NCBI GenBank assembly: GCA_937876095.1
Contig: CALFIE010000051.1
Location: forward strand, 1-31,125
DNA length: 31,125 nucleotides
Direction of reading: 5' to 3'
Source of the DNA: an uncultured Flavobacteriales bacterium
GTDB taxonomy: Bacteria > Bacteroidota > Bacteroidia > Flavobacteriales > Weeksellaceae
The translations under genes and the position numbers were made by a program. Positions 14,770 to 23,589 of this stretch are shown in pieces. The notes under the pieces are model-generated. The model was not told the DNA's origin. It searched no databases and saw nothing but the letters and a program-made list of their open reading frames with translations. Every line of letters begins with the position of its first letter. Positions within the stretch are counted from its first letter, which is position 1.

Positions 14770-14843
14770 CTCCCCTTGCTGGACTTGAACCAGCGACCCT
14801 CTGATTAACAGTCAGATGCTCTAACCAACTGAGCTAAAGAGGA
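14770..14843 (-). tRNA. tRNA-Asn (GTT anticodon)
   Basis: The minus strand folds as a 74-base tRNA. The acceptor stem is TCCTCTT with AAGGGGA and discriminator G. The D arm has AGCTCAGTTGGTTAGAGC. The anticodon stem TCTGA/TCAGA holds the loop CTGTTAA with anticodon GTT. The T arm is GCTGG-TTCAAGT-CCAGC. CCA is not encoded. It lies 76 bases downstream of rseP in the same direction. Confidence 0.95.
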
Positions 14844-14919
14844 ATTTTCTATTGCTTTTAAGCGTGTGCAAATATAATATGTTTTTTGCATTTACGCCAA
14901 ATATTTTTCTAGAAATTTT

Positions 14920-16257
14920 TTAAAATTTTCCAGTAATCCATTTTACAATGTCGTTCCCGAAAATCAGAACCATCAATCCGAGTAAGAAAATCACCCCAAT
15001 CATTTGTGCGTGTTCTAGCACTTTTTGTGGTACAGGTTTCCCAGTAATCATTTCCCAAAGCGTAAACATTACGTGACCACCGTCTAAACCAGGAATTGGT
15101 AACAGGTTCAGAAATGCTAACCACACAGAGAACATAGCTGTAAATCCCCAGAAAAACTCCCAATTGATGGTTTCTGGCATTTGTTTGATGATCGCAATTG
15201 GTCCGCCAATTTTTTTGTACCCTTTTGTAGTGCTGTTAAACACAATTTTGAATTGTTTAACTTGCATGGTTAGTACATCAATTGTTCTGTGGAAACCTCG
15301 TGGAATTGCTTCTAGAAAAGTATATTTATTGGTAACTTGAGCTTTGTCAAGTGCTTTTTGTGCCGCTTTTAAATCGGTTGAGAAGCCTAATTTCCCTTTT
15401 TGGTCAACTTGTACATCAACTTTGGTTGGTTGGTTGTTTCTCAACAAATCTACGGTTACTTTTTGTCCTTTATTTTTAGACAATTCAGTGCCTAATTCAT
15501 CAAAATATTGTATGTTTTTTCCGTTGATTCCTACAATTTGGTCGTCTTTTATAATTCCTGCAGATTTTGCAGCACCATTTGGTAACAAACTATCTACAAC
15601 AGCAGGAAATCTCGGGCTAAAATACGCTTTCGCTTCGTTTTCTGCCAAAACTTCTGCTACTCCGTTTTCATTTACTGGGAAGGTTACTTCTTCTCCGTTT
15701 CTAAGAACGGTTACGTTATCTGCAAATAGCATATTAATGGTCGAAGTTTCCATTCTTTCGGCAGGTTTTCCGTCAATTTTCAAAATTTTGTCGCCCGTTT
15801 TCAGTCCCATTTTTTCACCAGCACTGGTTACCGAAATTCCGTTTTCTAATTTTGCATTAGAATGGTACGTTTCACCGTTGAAAAAACTAAGACAAGTATA
15901 AATTAACCAAGCCAAAAAGAAGTTTACGGTAACACCACCCAACATAATAATCAGTCTTTGCCAAGCTGGTTTACTTCTAAATTCCCATGGTTGTGCTGGT
16001 TGTTTTAATTGTTCGGTATCCATACTTTCGTCTACCATTCCTGCGATTTTCACATATCCACCAAAAGGCAACCAACCAATTCCGTACTCAGTTTCGCCAA
16101 TTTTTTTCTTGGCCAATGAAAACCAAGGATCAAAAAAAAGATAAAATTTTTCTACTTTAGTTTTAAATAATTTTGCTGGAATAAAATGTCCCAATTCGTG
16201 CAGAATCACGAGTATAGAAATGCTCAGAATAAACTGAAATACTTGTATAAATGTCAT
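14920..16257 (-). CDS. rseP: Site-2 intramembrane metalloprotease RseP
   Basis: A 445-residue inner-membrane zinc protease of family M50, which cleaves membrane-bound regulators such as anti-sigma factors and clears signal-peptide remnants. Helix 1 carries the zinc motif HELGH (20-24); the third ligand site is in LLPIPGLDGGH near the C-terminus, the family's NPxPxLDGG-type motif. Between them are two PDZ domains (GEKMGLKTGDKILKIDGKPA and AAKSAGIIKDDQIVGINGKN). The final helix is GVIFLLGLMVLIFGNDIVKW. It has its own consensus promoter. The tRNA-Asn gene follows. Confidence 0.94.
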   Translation of the reverse strand: MTFIQVFQFILSISILVILHELGHFIPAKLFKTKVEKFYLFFDPWFSLAKKKIGETEYGIGWLPFGGYVKIAGMVDESMDTEQLKQPAQPWEFRSKPAWQRLIIMLGGVTVNFFLAWLIYTCLSFFNGETYHSNAKLENGISVTSAGEKMGLKTGDKILKIDGKPAERMETSTINMLFADNVTVLRNGEEVTFPVNENGVAEVLAENEAKAYFSPRFPAVVDSLLPNGAAKSAGIIKDDQIVGINGKNIQYFDELGTELSKNKGQKVTVDLLRNNQPTKVDVQVDQKGKLGFSTDLKAAQKALDKAQVTNKYTFLEAIPRGFHRTIDVLTMQVKQFKIVFNSTTKGYKKIGGPIAIIKQMPETINWEFFWGFTAMFSVWLAFLNLLPIPGLDGGHVMFTLWEMITGKPVPQKVLEHAQMIGVIFLLGLMVLIFGNDIVKWITGKF

Positions 16258-16290
16258 GTATTATTTTTAATAAAATTAATTAAGGATTTG

Positions 16291-16321
16291 CAAAGGTAAG
16301 AATTATCAAAAGTATGCCAAA
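16291..16321 (-). promoter_or_regulatory. Consensus Bacteroidota promoter of rseP
   Basis: On the minus strand TTTG (16321-16318), exactly 19 bases, then TACCTTTG (16298-16291): a full match to TTTG-N19-TAnnTTTG. Predicted leader is about 26 bases. Confidence 0.8.
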
Positions 16322-16324
16322 CAA

Positions 16325-16350
16325 AAAAGGCTCTCAAATGAGAACCTTTT
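16325..16350 (-). terminator. Terminator of the second barrel-protein gene
   Basis: AAAAGG...TCTCA pairs with TGAGA...CCTTTT (one C-A mismatch inside the stem) with the loop AA. On the minus strand it is followed by a T-rich run that leads straight into the -33 box of rseP. It lies 23 bases beyond the barrel-protein stop. Confidence 0.75.
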
Positions 16351-16373
16351 GTCTTAATTTTCAATAAAAATGA

Positions 16374-16814
16374 TTATAAATTGATGGAAATCCCCAAACT
16401 TCCGTTGTTTCCTACCTCTAAAAATGCGCCAAATTTATCATTGAAAAAATACCGCACTCCAAGATGTGCACCAAGTCCAAAATTTTTACCCAAAATTCCT
16501 ACATCTAAACCCGGATAAATATCCCAATTACTAGGTAAACCTATGATGTTTTGCAAATGATAATTTACCCTGCCAAAAATAAATAAGTTGTTGTCTTTCA
16601 AGCTATCTCTATATCCACTGAAATAAAAATTTGCTCCTGCTCCTACCGAAATTTCATTGGCAATTCCGTAATCATACGTCGCAGTAATTCCGGTTCCATT
16701 TCCCCAACCATTTAATCCGAATTGAATTTTCTGGTCGCCTTGTCCTTTCCAAGCCTGAGAAAAACCAAATTGTATCCCAAAAATAAGTGCACTCAAAATT
16801 AATATCTTTTTCAT
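16374..16814 (-). CDS. Small outer-membrane beta-barrel protein (copy 2)
   Basis: A 146-residue secreted protein, paralogue of the one at 6195-6695. The signal peptide is about 1-19 (MKKILILSALIFGIQFGFSQ), followed by AWKGQGDQKIQFGLNGWGNG. The shared pattern GTGITATYDYG, DIYPGLDVGI and HLGVRYFFNDKFG supports one family. It lacks about 20 residues near the C-terminal strands compared with copy 1 and ends in GNNGSLGISINL. The barrel is inferred from strand periodicity. Function unknown. The gene diverges from the omega-amidase gene across a 165-base gap. Confidence 0.75.
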   Translation of the reverse strand: MKKILILSALIFGIQFGFSQAWKGQGDQKIQFGLNGWGNGTGITATYDYGIANEISVGAGANFYFSGYRDSLKDNNLFIFGRVNYHLQNIIGLPSNWDIYPGLDVGILGKNFGLGAHLGVRYFFNDKFGAFLEVGNNGSLGISINL

Positions 16815-16863
16815 AACTTTAATTTTTTTAAGTTTGTGAGTTCATCATTTTAGTTTTTTTATT

Positions 16864-16875
16864 TTCATTAATGAA
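16864..16875. promoter_or_regulatory. Perfect 12-base palindrome in the divergent intergenic region
   Basis: TTCATTAATGAA lies about 50 bases upstream of the barrel-protein start and about 105 upstream of the omega-amidase start. A related half CATTAAT occurs near 16939. It may be an operator, but palindromes arise easily in AT-rich DNA. Confidence 0.25.
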
Positions 16876-16979
16876 GAAGTTTTTTTTTAATAAAAAAATC
16901 CGAACTAAACTAATAACCAAAATCGATAGATTTTATTGTCATTAATAGAAAAAAATGTAACGTTTTATCTTTTTTAAAA

Positions 16980-17747
16980 ATGAAAAACCTACCTATTTCA
17001 GGAATCAATTTGGACATCATTTGGAAAAATCCTGCACAAAACCGAGCCGAAATTTCCGCCAAATTAGCAAATATAGATGCTGATATCATCGTGTTGCCAG
17101 AAATGTTCACGACTGGTTTTTGTATGGATGCAGCTGAAATCGCAGAAGATACCACACAAACACTTATTTGGATGGAAGAAATGGCAAAAAAACACCAAAA
17201 AGTAATTTGCGGAAGTGTTTCTACCAAAGAAAACGGACAATTCTACAACCGATTTTATTGGGTTGAACCAAGTGGAAACCACCACTTCTACGACAAAAAA
17301 CACTTGTTTTCGTTTTCAGGTGAAGACCAAATTTATACCGCCGGAAAAGATAGGGTAATCGTAACTTATCAAAATTGTAGAATTCTTTTGCAAATTTGTT
17401 TTGATTTGCGATTCCCTGTATTTGCAAGAAATAGACAAGACTACGATCTGATTTTATATGTGGCAAATTGGCCAGAATCTAGAATAGATGCGTGGAATAC
17501 CTTACTGAAAGCACGTGCAATAGAGAACCAATGTTATGTTTTTGGGGTTAACAGAATTGGTACAGATGGAAATCAGTTGCACTATCCTGCAAGTTCGTAT
17601 TGTTTTTTTGCAGATGGCAGCCAAATTTCAACAGAAAAAGACCACGTGATTTCTGCCGATATTGATTTAGAGAAATTACAAAATTTTAGAGAAAAATTCC
17701 CATTCCTGAAAAATGCAGATGATTTTACGCTCCAAAAAACGGACTAA
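16980..17747 (+). CDS. Omega-amidase (nitrilase superfamily, YafV/Nit2 type)
   Basis: A 255-residue cytosolic amidase. The nitrilase triad is visible: Glu41 in LPEMFTTGF, Lys107 in YDKKHLF and Cys140 in LQICFDLRFP. TTGF and CFDLRFPVFARN are typical of the YafV/Nit2 branch, which hydrolyses 2-oxoglutaramate and 2-oxosuccinamate formed in glutamine/asparagine transamination and in methionine salvage. The specificity follows from family similarity. No methionine-salvage genes lie nearby. The gene converges with the ROK kinase gene across 13 bases, with no terminator seen. Confidence 0.88.
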   Translation: MKNLPISGINLDIIWKNPAQNRAEISAKLANIDADIIVLPEMFTTGFCMDAAEIAEDTTQTLIWMEEMAKKHQKVICGSVSTKENGQFYNRFYWVEPSGNHHFYDKKHLFSFSGEDQIYTAGKDRVIVTYQNCRILLQICFDLRFPVFARNRQDYDLILYVANWPESRIDAWNTLLKARAIENQCYVFGVNRIGTDGNQLHYPASSYCFFADGSQISTEKDHVISADIDLEKLQNFREKFPFLKNADDFTLQKTD

Positions 17748-17760
17748 AACTGGATTGCAG

Positions 17761-18729
17761 TCACTTTTCCCAAACCAAAGCACTTGCTCCTAAAATGGCA
17801 GCATCAGCTTCATCTAACTCACTGAAAACCAATCTTACTTTGTTTCTAAAAATAGGCAACAAATTGCGCTCCATGTGTAATTTGGTAGGTTTTAGTATGA
17901 AATCGCCCGCTTTTATCACACCTCCAAAAAGCAAAATTGCTTCTGGCGAAGAAAACATCACAAAATTTGCCAAAGCTTCTCCTAATTTCTGACCAGTATA
18001 TCTGAAAACTTCTATTGCAGTAGGATCTCCTTTTTTGGCACATTCGAACACGGTTTTAGATTCTATTTCTTCTTCTGGATATTGGTTGAGTAGAGAATCC
18101 GGAAATTCTGCTCGCATTTTTTTTGCAGTAATCGCAATTCCAGTAGCAGAAGCATAGGCTTCTAGCGAACCTTCAGAACCAGTACTCCAGTGTTTTCTAC
18201 CTCCTGGTTTTACAATGGTATGTCCCAATTCGCCAGCAAAACCATCGTGTCCGTAGATTAAATTGCCACCAGAAATAATTCCACTACCAACACCAGTACC
18301 AAGTGTAATCATAATGAAATCTTTCATACCTCTTGCTGCTCCAAAAAGCATTTCGCCGAGTGCTGCAGCATTGGCATCATTGGTCATTTTGCAAGGAACT
18401 CCAAATTTTTTGATCATTAGTTCAGCAAACGGAACTACTCCTTTCCATCGTAGATTGGGAGCTTGTTCTATAGTTCCTCTGTAATAATTTGCATTAGGAG
18501 CACCTACTCCAATTCCGTCTAAACTGTTTTCGGAGCAATGTTTTGCAATTAATGGAGAAATATGAGTATAAAGCGCATCTATGAAATCTTCTACTTTTTC
18601 GTATTCATCGGTTTTTATAGAACCTTTGTCTAAAATTTCGCCACGGTGATTTACAATCCCGAATTTAGTATTGGTTCCACCAATGTCTATTCCTAGTGCG
18701 ACTTGTTTTGATAAATCAACTAATGTCAT
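17761..18729 (-). CDS. ROK-family sugar kinase (glucokinase-like)
   Basis: A 322-residue ATP-dependent sugar kinase. The phosphate-binding loop is GIDIGGTNTKFG (13-24), the catalytic Asp118 is in MTNDANAAALGE, TLGTGVGSGII (142-152) is the second phosphate loop, and His170 in GELGH is the zinc-ligand histidine. The usual ROK zinc motif (CxCGxxGC, here expected at 177-189) is absent: the segment reads GGRKHWSTGSEGSLEAYASA with no cysteine. The rest of the fold is normal. Glucose is the likeliest substrate. It follows the secA gene in the same direction but secA's terminator lies between. Confidence 0.86.
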   Translation of the reverse strand: MTLVDLSKQVALGIDIGGTNTKFGIVNHRGEILDKGSIKTDEYEKVEDFIDALYTHISPLIAKHCSENSLDGIGVGAPNANYYRGTIEQAPNLRWKGVVPFAELMIKKFGVPCKMTNDANAAALGEMLFGAARGMKDFIMITLGTGVGSGIISGGNLIYGHDGFAGELGHTIVKPGGRKHWSTGSEGSLEAYASATGIAITAKKMRAEFPDSLLNQYPEEEIESKTVFECAKKGDPTAIEVFRYTGQKLGEALANFVMFSSPEAILLFGGVIKAGDFILKPTKLHMERNLLPIFRNKVRLVFSELDEADAAILGASALVWEK

Positions 18730-18807
18730 TTTTTAAATAAAATTGAAACATTAAAAATACATTTTTTTAATGAATATCAATTATAAAATGGGATTGTTTA
18801 ATTAAAC

Positions 18808-18843
18808 AAAAAACTTCTTCAAAAATTTTGAAGAAGTTTTTTT
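18808..18843 (-). terminator. Terminator of secA
   Basis: AAACTTCTTCAAAA pairs with TTTTGAAGAAGTTT around one base, flanked by A and T runs on both sides. It lies 20 bases beyond the secA stop. Confidence 0.9.
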
Positions 18844-18862
18844 TTAAAATTCGTTATATCTA

Positions 18863-21800
18863 TTATGCTGGTATTTCACCTTTGAACAAGAACGATATAA
18901 TTTCTTTGTTTACTTTATCAATCATTTCAGTGAATAAATAAAAAGATTCTTGTTTGTAAATTACCAAAGGATCTTTCTGTTCGTACACCGCACCTTGTGA
19001 AGATTTACGTAAATCGTCCATTTCACGCAAGTGGTGTTTCCAGTTTTCATCTATTATAGAGAGTGAAATGTTTTTCTCAAAATCATTAATTAAAGAATCA
19101 CAATGTGTTTCGTAAGCTTCTTTCAGGTCTGCAACTATGGTCATTGTTTTAATACCATCTGAAAAAGGCACTTGTACCATTTTGAAGTTCTGACCTTGAG
19201 TTTGGTACACGTTTTCTATTACAGGGAATGATTTTTCTTTCATCAACTGAAGTTTCATTTTGTAATCTTCTTGTGCTTTCTCAAAAACAATATTGGTGAT
19301 TTCTGTCGTAGATTTTGATTTGAATTCGCTTTCAGAAATTGGAGCTTCCATTGTGAAATATTTGATGATTTCAAACTCAAATTCTTTGTAATCGCCTTCT
19401 AGTTTGGTTTTGGTAACAATAGAATTTGCGGTATCATACATCATATTTACGATGTCATATTTCAGGTGATCACCAAACAAGGCGTTTTTACGTCTTTTGT
19501 AGATAACATCACGTTGTTTATTCATTACATCGTCATATTCCAACAATTTTTTGCGTATTCCGAAGTTGTTTTCTTCTACTTTTTTCTGTGCTCTTTCTAT
19601 GGATTTAGAAATCATAGAGTGTTGAATAACTTCACCATCTTTGTGTCCCATTCTGTCCATCATTTTGGCAATTCTTTCAGATCCGAATAAACGCATCAAA
19701 TTGTCTTCTAATGACACATAGAATTGTGAGCTACCTGGATCACCTTGTCTACCTGCTCTACCACGTAATTGTCGGTCAACACGTCTAGAATCGTGTCTTT
19801 CTGTTCCTACAATTGCTAAACCGCCGTTGTTTTTCACATCGCCTCGCAATTTAATATCGGTTCCTCTTCCTGCCATATTGGTAGCGATAGTTACAACACC
19901 TGCACCTCCTGCTTCTGCAACAATTTCCGCTTCTTTTTTGTGTAATTTGGCATTCAATACATTGTGTGGAATTTTTCTTAAAGCCAATGCACGAGAAAGT
20001 AACTGAGAAATTTCAACCGAAGTAGTTCCTACCAATACCGGTCTTCCTGCAGAAGTAAGTCTTTCTATCTCTTCGATTACGGCATTGTATTTTTCTCGAT
20101 TGGTTTTATACACCAAATCTTGTTTGTCGTCTCTAGAAATTGGTCTGTTGGTTGGAATTACCACCACATCTAATTTATAAATTTGCCAAAATTCTCCAGC
20201 TTCTGTTTCTGCAGTACCAGTCATTCCCGCCAATTTATTGTACATACGGAAATAATTTTGCAACGTAATGGTAGCAAAAGTTTGGGTAGCCGCTTCAATT
20301 TTTACGTTTTCTTTGGCTTCAATTGCTTGATGTAATCCGTCTGAATAGCGGCGACCTTCCATAATACGACCAGTTTGTTCGTCTACGATTTTTACTTCGC
20401 CATCCATTACGACATATTCATCATCTTTTTCAAAAACGGTATATGCTTTTAGCAACTGGTTCATGGTATGAACTCGCTCTGATTTAACAGAAAAATTTCT
20501 ATAAATTTCTTCTTTAGCTGCAAATTCTTCTTCCTTCGGAAGGTTTTTTGCTTCTAGTTCTGCAATTTCGGTCCCAATGTCTTGTAATACAAAAAAGTCT
20601 TTGTCTTCGTTACCAGCAGACATATATTCTACACCTTTGTCGGTAAGGTCTATTTGGTTGTTTTTTTCGTCTATTACGAAATACAAATCTTTATCTACAA
20701 TCGGCATATTGCGATTGTTGTCCTGCATATATTCTCCCTCGGTTTTTTGTAGGAGTACTTTTATACCGTCTTCCGAAAGGAATTTTATTAAATTTTTGCT
20801 TTTTGGTAAACCACGATATGCTTGTAGTAATTTGAAACCACCTTCTTTTTTATTGCCTTGCGCAATTAATTTTTTTGCATCTGCCAAAATAGTAGTTACC
20901 GTTTTTTTCTGAACTTCTACAATTCTTTCAACAGAAGGTTTCAACACATCAAATTCTTGTCGGTCACCTTGTGGAACTGGACCAGAAATAATGAGTGGCG
21001 TTCTTGCATCATCTATCAAAACAGAGTCTACCTCATCTACAATTGCAAAATTTAACTCGCCTTGAACCAATTCTTCTGGTGCAGTTACCATATTATCTCT
21101 TAAATAATCGAAGCCAAATTCGTTGTTGGTTCCGTATATAATATCGGATTGATAAGCTTTTCTACGTTGGTCAGAGTTAGGTTGGTGTAAATCTATACAA
21201 TCGATGGTTAAACCATGGAATTGATAGATTGGGCCCATCCAAGCGGAGTCTCTTTTTGCCAAATAATCATTTACAGTTACAACGTGAACTCCACGACCAG
21301 GAAGTGCATTGAGGTAAATTGGCAAGGTTCCTACCAAAGTTTTACCTTCACCAGTAGCCATTTCTGAAATTTTTCCGCTGTGCAACACGACTCCACCAAT
21401 AAATTGAACATCGTAATGTACCATATCCCAAACTACTGAAGTTCCTGCTGCATCCCAATGGTTTTTCCAAACAGCAGTATCACCTTGTATTTCTACAAAA
21501 TCTTTGGTCGTGGCTAATTCTTTATCTTTTTCGGTTACGGTTACGCGAATTTCACCATTTTGTGCTAATCTTCTAGCAGTTTCTTTGATGAGAGCAAATG
21601 CTTCTGGTAAAATTTCGTTTAGCACTTTTTCTTCAACCTGATAAGATTCCTTTTTCAAGGTTTCAATTTTGGCAAACAGCGCTTCTTTCTCATCTACATT
21701 CGTAGATTGGCTAATTTGCTCTTTGGTTTGTTCTATTTGCGAAGTGTATTGTGCAGCCGCCTCTTTAATTTTTTGTTTAAAAGAGGCTGTTTTTTCGCGC

Positions 21801-21934
21801 AAACCATCGTCAGACAATTGCTGAATTGCAGGTTCAATTGCTTTTATTTTGTTGACTACTTTTTTTACTTCTTTCAGGTCTTTTGCGTTTTTATCTCCCA
21901 AAAAACCTTTCAGAATAGTGTTTAAAAAACTCAT
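18863..21934 (-). CDS. secA: Protein translocase ATPase SecA
   Basis: The motor of the general secretion pathway, 1023 residues. It has Walker A MATGEGKTL (192-200), the DEVDSVLIDDARTP box, the long NBD1 insertion typical of Bacteroidota (about 340-470, which includes KKEGGFKLLQAYRGLPKSK), the GTAETEAGEF region, NMAGRGTDI, and motif VI QLRGRAGRQGDPG. The scaffold domain includes KHHLREMDDLRKSSQGAVYEQKDPL. The protein ends at FLFKGEIPA, with no C-terminal zinc-binding domain (CxCxSxxxxxxCC-type) and no basic tail. That domain binds SecB and phospholipid in other bacteria. The frame is intact and the stop is followed by a terminator, so this looks like the natural end. Confidence 0.96.
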   Translation of the reverse strand: MSFLNTILKGFLGDKNAKDLKEVKKVVNKIKAIEPAIQQLSDDGLREKTASFKQKIKEAAAQYTSQIEQTKEQISQSTNVDEKEALFAKIETLKKESYQVEEKVLNEILPEAFALIKETARRLAQNGEIRVTVTEKDKELATTKDFVEIQGDTAVWKNHWDAAGTSVVWDMVHYDVQFIGGVVLHSGKISEMATGEGKTLVGTLPIYLNALPGRGVHVVTVNDYLAKRDSAWMGPIYQFHGLTIDCIDLHQPNSDQRRKAYQSDIIYGTNNEFGFDYLRDNMVTAPEELVQGELNFAIVDEVDSVLIDDARTPLIISGPVPQGDRQEFDVLKPSVERIVEVQKKTVTTILADAKKLIAQGNKKEGGFKLLQAYRGLPKSKNLIKFLSEDGIKVLLQKTEGEYMQDNNRNMPIVDKDLYFVIDEKNNQIDLTDKGVEYMSAGNEDKDFFVLQDIGTEIAELEAKNLPKEEEFAAKEEIYRNFSVKSERVHTMNQLLKAYTVFEKDDEYVVMDGEVKIVDEQTGRIMEGRRYSDGLHQAIEAKENVKIEAATQTFATITLQNYFRMYNKLAGMTGTAETEAGEFWQIYKLDVVVIPTNRPISRDDKQDLVYKTNREKYNAVIEEIERLTSAGRPVLVGTTSVEISQLLSRALALRKIPHNVLNAKLHKKEAEIVAEAGGAGVVTIATNMAGRGTDIKLRGDVKNNGGLAIVGTERHDSRRVDRQLRGRAGRQGDPGSSQFYVSLEDNLMRLFGSERIAKMMDRMGHKDGEVIQHSMISKSIERAQKKVEENNFGIRKKLLEYDDVMNKQRDVIYKRRKNALFGDHLKYDIVNMMYDTANSIVTKTKLEGDYKEFEFEIIKYFTMEAPISESEFKSKSTTEITNIVFEKAQEDYKMKLQLMKEKSFPVIENVYQTQGQNFKMVQVPFSDGIKTMTIVADLKEAYETHCDSLINDFEKNISLSIIDENWKHHLREMDDLRKSSQGAVYEQKDPLVIYKQESFYLFTEMIDKVNKEIISFLFKGEIPA

Positions 21935-21979
21935 AATTGCGTTTTTGCTATTAGCATACGCTAATTGCGTTATTTGTTA

Positions 21980-22012
21980 AAAAAAATATTGGCAGTTTTG
22001 TAAATTGCCAAT
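21980..22012 (-). terminator. Terminator of the DUF2795 gene
   Basis: On the minus strand ATTGGCA pairs with TGCCAAT around an 11-base loop, then ATTTTTTTT. It lies seven bases after the gene. A shorter hairpin, ATTAGC/GCTAAT at 21949-21964, lies just before secA. Confidence 0.85.
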
Positions 22013-22018
22013 GTGGTT

Positions 22019-22240
22019 TTAGTATTCGTCTTCGTTCCAAAGAAAATCCTCATCAGTTGGATAGTCGCTCCAAACTTCCTCTATACTTTCATATATTTCT
22101 CCTTCGTCTTCAATTGCTTGTAGATTTTCTACAACTTCCATAGGTGCTCCAGTTCTTATAGCGTAATCAATAAGTTCTGCCTTGGTCATTGGCCAAGGTG
22201 CATCGCTTAAATAAGATGCCAATTCTAATGTCCAATACAT
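22019..22240 (-). CDS. DUF2795 family small protein
   Basis: A 73-residue acidic protein. It matches what I know of DUF2795: MYWTLELASYLSDAPWPMTK, the AELIDYAIRTGAP helix, VVENLQAIEDEGE and a C-terminal WSDYPTDEDFLWNEDEY. It has no signal peptide or membrane helix. The family is common in Bacteroidota and some actinobacteria; its role is unknown. It lies between secA and the epimerase gene with its own terminator. Confidence 0.88.
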   Translation of the reverse strand: MYWTLELASYLSDAPWPMTKAELIDYAIRTGAPMEVVENLQAIEDEGEIYESIEEVWSDYPTDEDFLWNEDEY

Positions 22241-22256
22241 ATTTTAAAATTTTTTG

Positions 22257-22264
22257 CAAAAGTA
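22257..22264 (-). promoter_or_regulatory. -7 promoter box of the DUF2795 gene
   Basis: On the minus strand TACTTTTG matches TAnnTTTG, 17 bases before the ATG. The -33 position has CTTT instead of TTTG. Confidence 0.45.
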
Positions 22265-22367
22265 AAAAAATAGGTGAGAAATAAAAGGTTTTTCTCTCTG
22301 ATTTTCAAAATTTTGGCAGAAAATCAGGTGAATAGCGCATTTCTCACGTTTTAATAATTTCTTGTAT

Positions 22368-23390
22368 TTATTTTCTCAAAAACCATTCCACAAAAATTTT
22401 TATGCCATTTTGGAAGTTTGTGGTTGGTTTGTAGCCGATTAAATTTTTTGCTTTGGTAATGTCAGCATTGGTTTTTTGTACATCACCAGGTTGTAACAGG
22501 AGCATTTTCTTGGTGGCAGATTTTCCTACATTTTTTTCAATTTCTGCAACCATTTCGTGCAAAGTGACCACTTGGTTTTCGCCTAAATTAATAATTTCAT
22601 AAACGTTTTGATGGTTTTCTACGTATTTAATTGATTTCAAAATTCCATCTATGATGTCACCAATATAGGTATAATCTCTTGCAGTAGAACCATCTCCGTA
22701 GAAAGGAATTTCTTGATCTTCGGAAATGAGTTTAGTGAATTTATGGATTGCCAAATCAGGTCTTTGTCTCGGTCCATAAACCGTAAAAAACCGCAAATGA
22801 ACAATATCTAAATCGTATAAACTGTGATAAACATGACTCAGAATTTCGGTGCATTTTTTGGTGGCTGCATAAGGTGAAATTGGGAAATCTACCACATCTT
22901 CTTCGGCAAAAGGAATTTCCTCATTATTCCCATAAACACTGGATGATGAAGCATTAATGAATTTCAATACTCCAAATTTCCTGCACAATTCCCAAAGATT
23001 CAAACTCCCTTTTATATTGACTTCCTCGTATTCCAAAGGTCTTTCTATAGAAGGTCTTACTCCTGCTAAAGCAGCCAAATGTACAACCAAATCTATTTTA
23101 TTGTTTTCAAAAATTTTGGAAAGTGCAGTTTGGTCTCGAATATCTATACAATATAATTGATAATTGTTTGATTTTGTGATGGTTGCTAGTTTTTCCAGAT
23201 CAGTTTTTTTATCAGAATAGGCAAAATCCATTTTTTCACCTATCGATTCTAGCGTGTTTGCAATTTTTATTTTGTAATCATAGAAGTCATCAAAATTGTC
23301 AATATTAATGACAAAATGTCCGTCTTTAAGCAAGCGCTCGATTAGATGGGAGCCGATAAATCCGGAGCCTCCTGTTACTAGATAATTCAT
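22368..23390 (-). CDS. NAD-dependent sugar-nucleotide epimerase, UDP-glucuronate 4-epimerase type
   Basis: A short-chain dehydrogenase/reductase-fold epimerase of 340 residues. The Rossmann loop is TGGSGFIGSH (6-15), the catalytic SSSSVYG has the serine at about 149, and Tyr174/Lys178 form YAATK. LRFFTVYGPRQRPDLAIHKF is characteristic of UDP-glucuronate 4-epimerases, which make UDP-galacturonate for capsule or LPS; GalE-like specificity cannot be excluded. It lies on the same strand as the polysaccharide operon at 24615-31125 but is separated from it by the plus-strand DUF2797 gene, so it is a separate transcript. Confidence 0.85.
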   Translation of the reverse strand: MNYLVTGGSGFIGSHLIERLLKDGHFVINIDNFDDFYDYKIKIANTLESIGEKMDFAYSDKKTDLEKLATITKSNNYQLYCIDIRDQTALSKIFENNKIDLVVHLAALAGVRPSIERPLEYEEVNIKGSLNLWELCRKFGVLKFINASSSSVYGNNEEIPFAEEDVVDFPISPYAATKKCTEILSHVYHSLYDLDIVHLRFFTVYGPRQRPDLAIHKFTKLISEDQEIPFYGDGSTARDYTYIGDIIDGILKSIKYVENHQNVYEIINLGENQVVTLHEMVAEIEKNVGKSATKKMLLLQPGDVQKTNADITKAKNLIGYKPTTNFQNGIKIFVEWFLRK

Positions 23391-23589
23391 TTAATGTTAT
23401 AACCCCGAAATTTATCGGAAAAACAAAATTAAGAATTTGTAATAGATTTTCTTCAAATTTTTAATTTTTTCTTCTATTTGATTTCTCAATTTTAAAATTC
23501 TATGTTTTTGTCAGTAAAAACTGTAAAAGATTTAATAATTTAATCTGTTTAACTATTTTATGTATTTTTACTTGAAAATAATCCTTAAT

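Noticed and set aside
14701..14770. Possible integration site at the 3' end of tRNA-Asn
   Set aside because: The tRNA end is not duplicated anywhere in the window and there is no integrase gene. The nearby TTGACC direct repeats are too short to count.
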